Shown piece after piece: positions 59,805-64,000 of a DNA stretch of 64,000 nucleotides. How positions within the stretch are numbered: the stretch's first letter is position 1; each line of letters opens with the position of its first letter. The stretch comes from Glandiceps talaboti (lineage: Eukaryota; Hemichordata; Enteropneusta; Spengelidae). Both the position numbers and the translations under genes were made by a program. The notes below the pieces were generated by a model that was given only the letters and a program-made list of their open reading frames with translations, did no database searches and was not told where the DNA came from. The stretch lies in NCBI RefSeq assembly GCF_964340395.1, contig NC_135551.1, positions 16,293,003 through 16,357,002 on the forward strand, written 5' to 3'.

Positions 59805-60370
59805 AAATAATTTCTTCAAAGCCCCCTCCCCCTGCCGTAAATTTTCACCCCAGTCTAATTTACTAACCAGATGAAGACTAGAGTGGAAATTGCAATGTTA
59901 TCGAAAACATATTAAGACTATTCGAAAAATTATGTCTTACTGCACTATACGTTACCCCAATAATCCTCAACAAAATAATTGATCACTCAAATATGCATAT
60001 TAAGGGCTACTGAAAATAGAAAAAGATATGGACATATTCACGTGATCACAATTACGAGGTTTTTCCCTTTTGAGCAGATTTTTTATGGTGTTTGTGTGGG
60101 CACTTTTACAATGTACGAAACTACACCATGCATCCAAACAACGCCATAAACTGTGTAGAATAGTTTTAAATCATCATTTGTGTGTTATTTGGAATGGTCT
60201 TAGGTGAAGAATTTATACATCTGTACCTGGTACGGTTCGAGTATTTTTTTTCTCGATTTTTTAAAATTGTTGTAAGTGAAAGTTTAACACTACATTAATG
60301 ATTAGGATATCATTACTATATTGAACATTAGTATGTTATACAATAGCTTACATTTAATTGCAGTACATAC
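59805..60370. repeat. Array unit 3, block X3b
   Basis: Full X block including the TTTTTATGGTGTTTGTGTGG segment missing from X3a. Confidence 0.85.
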
Positions 60371-61615
60371 ATGTATATTTTATAGAGAGATAATGACGTG
60401 TGTAAAAACACGATTAATTTTATTAAAACAAAGTGCGTTATGTGTTTTATTAAATACTTCCCATTAATTCTTTAACTTAGTCAACTATCACGTTCCCACC
60501 CCCCCACCCCATTGCTCGTGACTTGCCACATTCCATGCAGTTATCGCTTTAAATAACAAATGTAATCTGTGTCCTTTGTTGCTTTTTATTCAATAGTTCT
60601 CAATAAATTTTAAATGCAGTCAGCATAATTAGCTTTTACAAGTTACTTAGTTCAAAATATTTATACTACATATAAAGCCTGTATTCGTGTATTTTAAACA
60701 GCGCCCAAAGGGTCGAAATCGAATTTGATATTTTGGGTTCATGATCAGAGCTTAATGTTTTGCATATGCGTAATGGGCACGTGTCAAAAGCATAACAGTT
60801 TGCTGGGCTTCGAGTTGTTTCCTCTTACGATACTATATTCGATTTTCACTTAATTTATCTACGGTGATATCTCTCCTGGGGACTGTAGAAAGTGAAAATG
60901 GGTTCTTCGTCGTATACTTTACTAAAGAGATGATGGTCAAATGGATCAAATATATTGGTGGATAAAGTATAGTGTTCGTGTAATAATGAAAGCTTTCAAA
61001 ATATCTTAAAAGTTTGAAATGAAACCTTGTTTGTAGTCCTTTTTAATATTTAAATTAATTCAATCCAATTTAATCATTCTTACGTTACGCATACTACCAG
61101 AGTGTGGTATGGTACAAATGTTGAAAAAACAAAATGAAATACAGAAGGATCACAAATGATATCTATAAAGTGTACAATTGATTGCTTTCTAGGGGGGGGG
61201 GGGTTGTCATGATCACTGACAGGTCTTGTTTTTTTTAGAAAATTACCATCTTTTTATTTCCCATGGAGCTAACAGTCGTCGGTGGTCATTTAGGATTTTA
61301 GAGAGAAACATAACCTTACAACTCGTTGGGCCTTGCCTGGCTAAAACTGTCAAATTGAATATACATGTATATATATAACGTTGTTACGCACAGTTTTCGG
61401 AAACGTTCGCTCGGTACTCAGGGGCTCTAGCAACTGCCCCTAATAGGCACAAATGGCGCGTTAATCAAGTTAGATTATTATTGAAATCGCTTAACTCCTT
61501 GTAGGTGATCTGGTTTTCACAAGTTCGAAATCGTTTCTTCTGTTACGTATAGGACATTTATTTGATTCCTGACAGGAAACGGACTGCAGAACAGCGAAAT
61601 AAGTATGTGTCACCT
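60371..61615. other. No gene recognised; sequence specific to array unit 3
   Basis: No counterpart in unit 2 and no clear element ends. A G-run lies at about 61192. Confidence 0.4.
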
Positions 61616-61619
61616 TCTT

Positions 61620-61890
61620 CACACACTTCTCCGAGAGTCACAACTTCCTAACGTAAATTAAAATGTGTTGCTTCTACATACACACACCGCTAGTTTAGTG
61701 CTGTACGTTTACCTTTGAAACAGCCTCGAAAACAGACTCTCGTATCGATGTGTTAACAACTGATTTATTGTTCACAAAATGGTGTATCTGTATACGCGCG
61801 TTTATCTGTATTACGAAGTGTGTGTAGCTGTATTAAGAAGTGTCACGTTTTGAATATCAATAAATATTTACATTCATTTATATAAATGTT
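61620..61890. repeat. Block Y3 (partner 45480-45770)
   Basis: Same phrases as Y1. It is followed directly by block T3. Confidence 0.7.
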
Positions 61891-61974
61891 TCATGATTTC
61901 ACTGTTTGAAAATATGTATGATTTTAAACAATTATGTAATTTGCATCATCAGAATAGATCAAAATAATGCCGAC

Positions 61975-62312
61975 ACCTGTCTGATCATTGTAATACCATT
62001 TACACTTTTCAAACACTATTTCACTCGTAAAAGCTGGTTCAGAGATTGGCAATTTGTCCAGATAATATTAATAGTTAAGAAAGTGTACTTTCCAAAGACA
62101 ACACCAACAAAAAAACTTAGTAATCTACATGTACTTACCACTTACAGTACAAAGTAATTCAAAATATAAGATCTGAAAAATGCTTTTCTAGGTGTCGTAA
62201 GGGCTTACAATAACAACTACAAACAATACATACAGTGTGAAACAAACATTAAAGTGTCGAATGGAGTTGAATGTACAATATAAATACTGTCGTATATCAG
62301 TTATTATATTAT
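61975..62312. repeat. Blocks T3 and Z3 of array unit 3
   Basis: T3 to about 62155, then Z3 with GTCGTAAGGGCTTACAATAA and TGTCGAATGGAGTTGAATGT. The unit is then broken by about 1.1 kb of other sequence. Confidence 0.8.
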
Positions 62313-63389
62313 ATCATGCTACTATGCGCCATTCTGATTGGATAATAACTGTGGTAAAATCCCATTTTACCACGGCTGGCAGTGGTAAAATGGGCCCCTA
62401 AACTCGCATATGAATAGTACATACAGGCTGAATGTGTTCTTTCTTATACCAATAAGTTAACAATTCCCCAGAGTAATAAGGTGTGTCAGGTATCCTGTAT
62501 AATAGTTTGGATTACAGTAGTCCAAATAATTCCACTGATGACCTTGCGATCGAAAGCAACGATCGATCAGTGGCTTCAACATCACTGATAAGGTACAAGT
62601 TCTCCCTATGCAACGAGCAGTCTCAGCGTCCTACTCTCGTTACGCGTTGAATCAAGCAACACCGATTCAACTTTTAACCATCAGTCAAGGTGCGTCAGGA
62701 TTATTTCGAAACTGTACATTTTTAGGTTCGGTCAATGTTGAATTTGTTACCCATTAAATTAAAGTAGACTGTGTAACGTCGCGTCTCTGATTTACTGTCT
62801 CGCGCTTTCTCCGATTCAACGCCGAGACATCTATTTTTAGCAGTGTACAAGATTGTATTGTTATTATGAAAATATCCAAACAAAATTGTTACTTTCTTTG
62901 ACCTCTTGCCCCCTTTTCTTTGTTGCTAGTTTTCAACGCGTTTTCGTTATATGATGTAAATAAAGTAATTTATCAATGCAATGCAATGCATTGCAATGCA
63001 GTGTATTGTTTTGTCCATGCAGTGTGTGTGGGGGCTACATGAACGTATCCACTCATTAAAATATGCTCGTTCCCGACGATCTATTACCAACGATCTTTTT
63101 CTGTACGTGCGAATTCGCCTTTTCGGGCATATAAATAACCACAGAATCACATTTAGAAGAAATATACACACATTTTGATATAATATAATAGCAATAACTT
63201 TGGGATGATGCTTTATAGCTTTACAACAAATGTGGAATTTATCTTGAGAAATTATTTACATATACACTCAAAATTCATTGAAAAACGGGAAATACTCGCT
63301 TGTACTAAGTTGTAGTGCAGCGGGGTCACGCTCTATTGTTCTAGGGGTCAAACCATATCACGTGGTAGGTATCGTCCCCCCCCCCCCTG
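62313..63389. other. Unidentified insertion between Z3 and W3
   Basis: About 1.08 kb is absent from the Z2-W2 junction. It contains GTGGTAAAATCCCATTTTAC plus CAC (hairpin at about 62351-62373), an imperfect hairpin near 62538-62574 and a (TGCAA)n palindromic tract at about 62977-63000. It ends in a C-run (63376-63387). No transposase or clear terminal repeats were found. Confidence 0.5.
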
Positions 63390-64000
63390 GTGTCAATGTG
63401 TGTAATCCATGACCTGCTAGATAATTGGTTGTTAGGTTCAGCCTATTTTTAGCCGGTTATATACGTTACTGTTGCACATCGCAAATCATAGCGCATCTGT
63501 TATTAGAAATCTAGACTGCCAATAGTATATACAGAACGTCTTCGACTTGAAAACCTGATCAACTTTGTAGGAACATTAACATTAACGCCGATGCAAGTAA
63601 AATGAATAGTTGTGAGACGTCAATATAATTTAAAAACAGAGTCTGACATACAGTACACTGCCTCCGTATAAAAGCTTACAGTTTTGATTTACTTGTTCTC
63701 CAACGTTTCTAGCATTTGGGGGTTAGTTGTTTTGATTGTTAGAGAATCGGACTTGACAGATACGAATCGAATGTAACTGCAAAGAGACCAATTTTATAGT
63801 AACCTTTGCCTGACTTGTCAAACAGAAAGATTTATTACTAAATCTAGACTTCAGATAGTATAGAAATACAGAACGTCTTCGACTCGGTAACCTGATCATC
63901 CTTGTAGGAACATAAACACCGATGTAAGTAAATGGGTAGTTGAGACGTCAATATGAATCAAGAAACAGAGTTTGACATACAGAACATTGCCTACAAAAAA
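63390..64000. repeat. Blocks W3 and W3' (partial tandem duplicate)
   Basis: W3 starts with GTGTGTAATCCATGACCTGC, as W2 does. At about 63836 the block restarts (CTAAATCTAGACTTCAGATA) after only part of W, giving a local period of about 334 bp. W3' runs off the window edge. Confidence 0.8.

Overview
The window looks like an AT-rich, repeat-dense stretch of a metazoan nuclear genome. The mix points to a marine invertebrate (deuterostome or lophotrochozoan); the species cannot be fixed from sequence alone. The evidence is spliceosomal intron signals around open exons, many decayed LINEs of the CR1, L2/Rex1-like and L1/Tx1-like types, Penelope-like GIY-YIG fragments, a tRNA-derived SINE, MITE-like inverted-repeat elements, pearl/Helentron-like repeats and long microsatellites. 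There is no operon structure, no CRISPR array, and no rRNA or standalone tRNA gene.

Host-type coding sequence is sparse. Four exon candidates have convincing splice signals. (1) 3075-3473 on the minus strand is a symmetric phase 1-1 internal exon resembling the TRADD-N-like domain of invertebrate innate-immune multidomain proteins. (2) 11819-12179 minus is an unrecognised terminal exon with a decayed partial copy at about 11222-11295. (3) 14829-15269 plus is a terminal exon whose protein looks like a small beta-barrel reader module. (4) 27700-28849 minus is a large terminal exon encoding a GT-B (GT4-like) glycosyltransferase domain in which both glutamates of the EX7E motif are replaced. Items 1 and 4 are domain types I associate with invertebrate immune receptor families. 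Whether they belong to one gene, to neighbouring genes or to gene fragments cannot be decided here.

Layout. 1-7 kb: Penelope-like linker relic, pearl-like repeat, TRADD-N-like exon, (TA)n, CR1 relic and tandem repeats. 8-11 kb: second pearl-like family, gag-protease relic (minus) and an L2-like LINE 3' end (plus). 11-15 kb: the two unrecognised exons. 15.3-17.6 kb: a 2.3 kb decayed LINE, followed directly by a 29-bp hairpin minisatellite with 174-bp higher-order period. 20.1-21.8 kb: a Penelope-like cluster embedded in (TA)n arrays. 22.8-24.8 kb: pearl-like repeats. 25-27.1 kb: L1/Tx1-like relic. 27.7-28.85 kb: the GT-like exon. 30-33 kb: more pearl-like copies and a 1.4-kb-period direct duplication. 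33.4-34.2 kb: an unusual MITE made of phased AATTAATT units. 34.4-36.5 kb: a 2.1 kb inverted-repeat element holding a 71-bp palindrome. 36.6-42 kb: two L2-like LINEs in opposite orientation.

44-64 kb is dominated by three diverged copies of a roughly 3 kb noncoding unit, named here X-T-Z-W-V. These copies have trapped at least two CR1 insertions and one hAT-like insertion. Empty sites in sister copies give the insertion boundaries to within a few bases. This degenerate array, the phased AATTAATT MITE and the two immune-type exons are the parts most worth following up.
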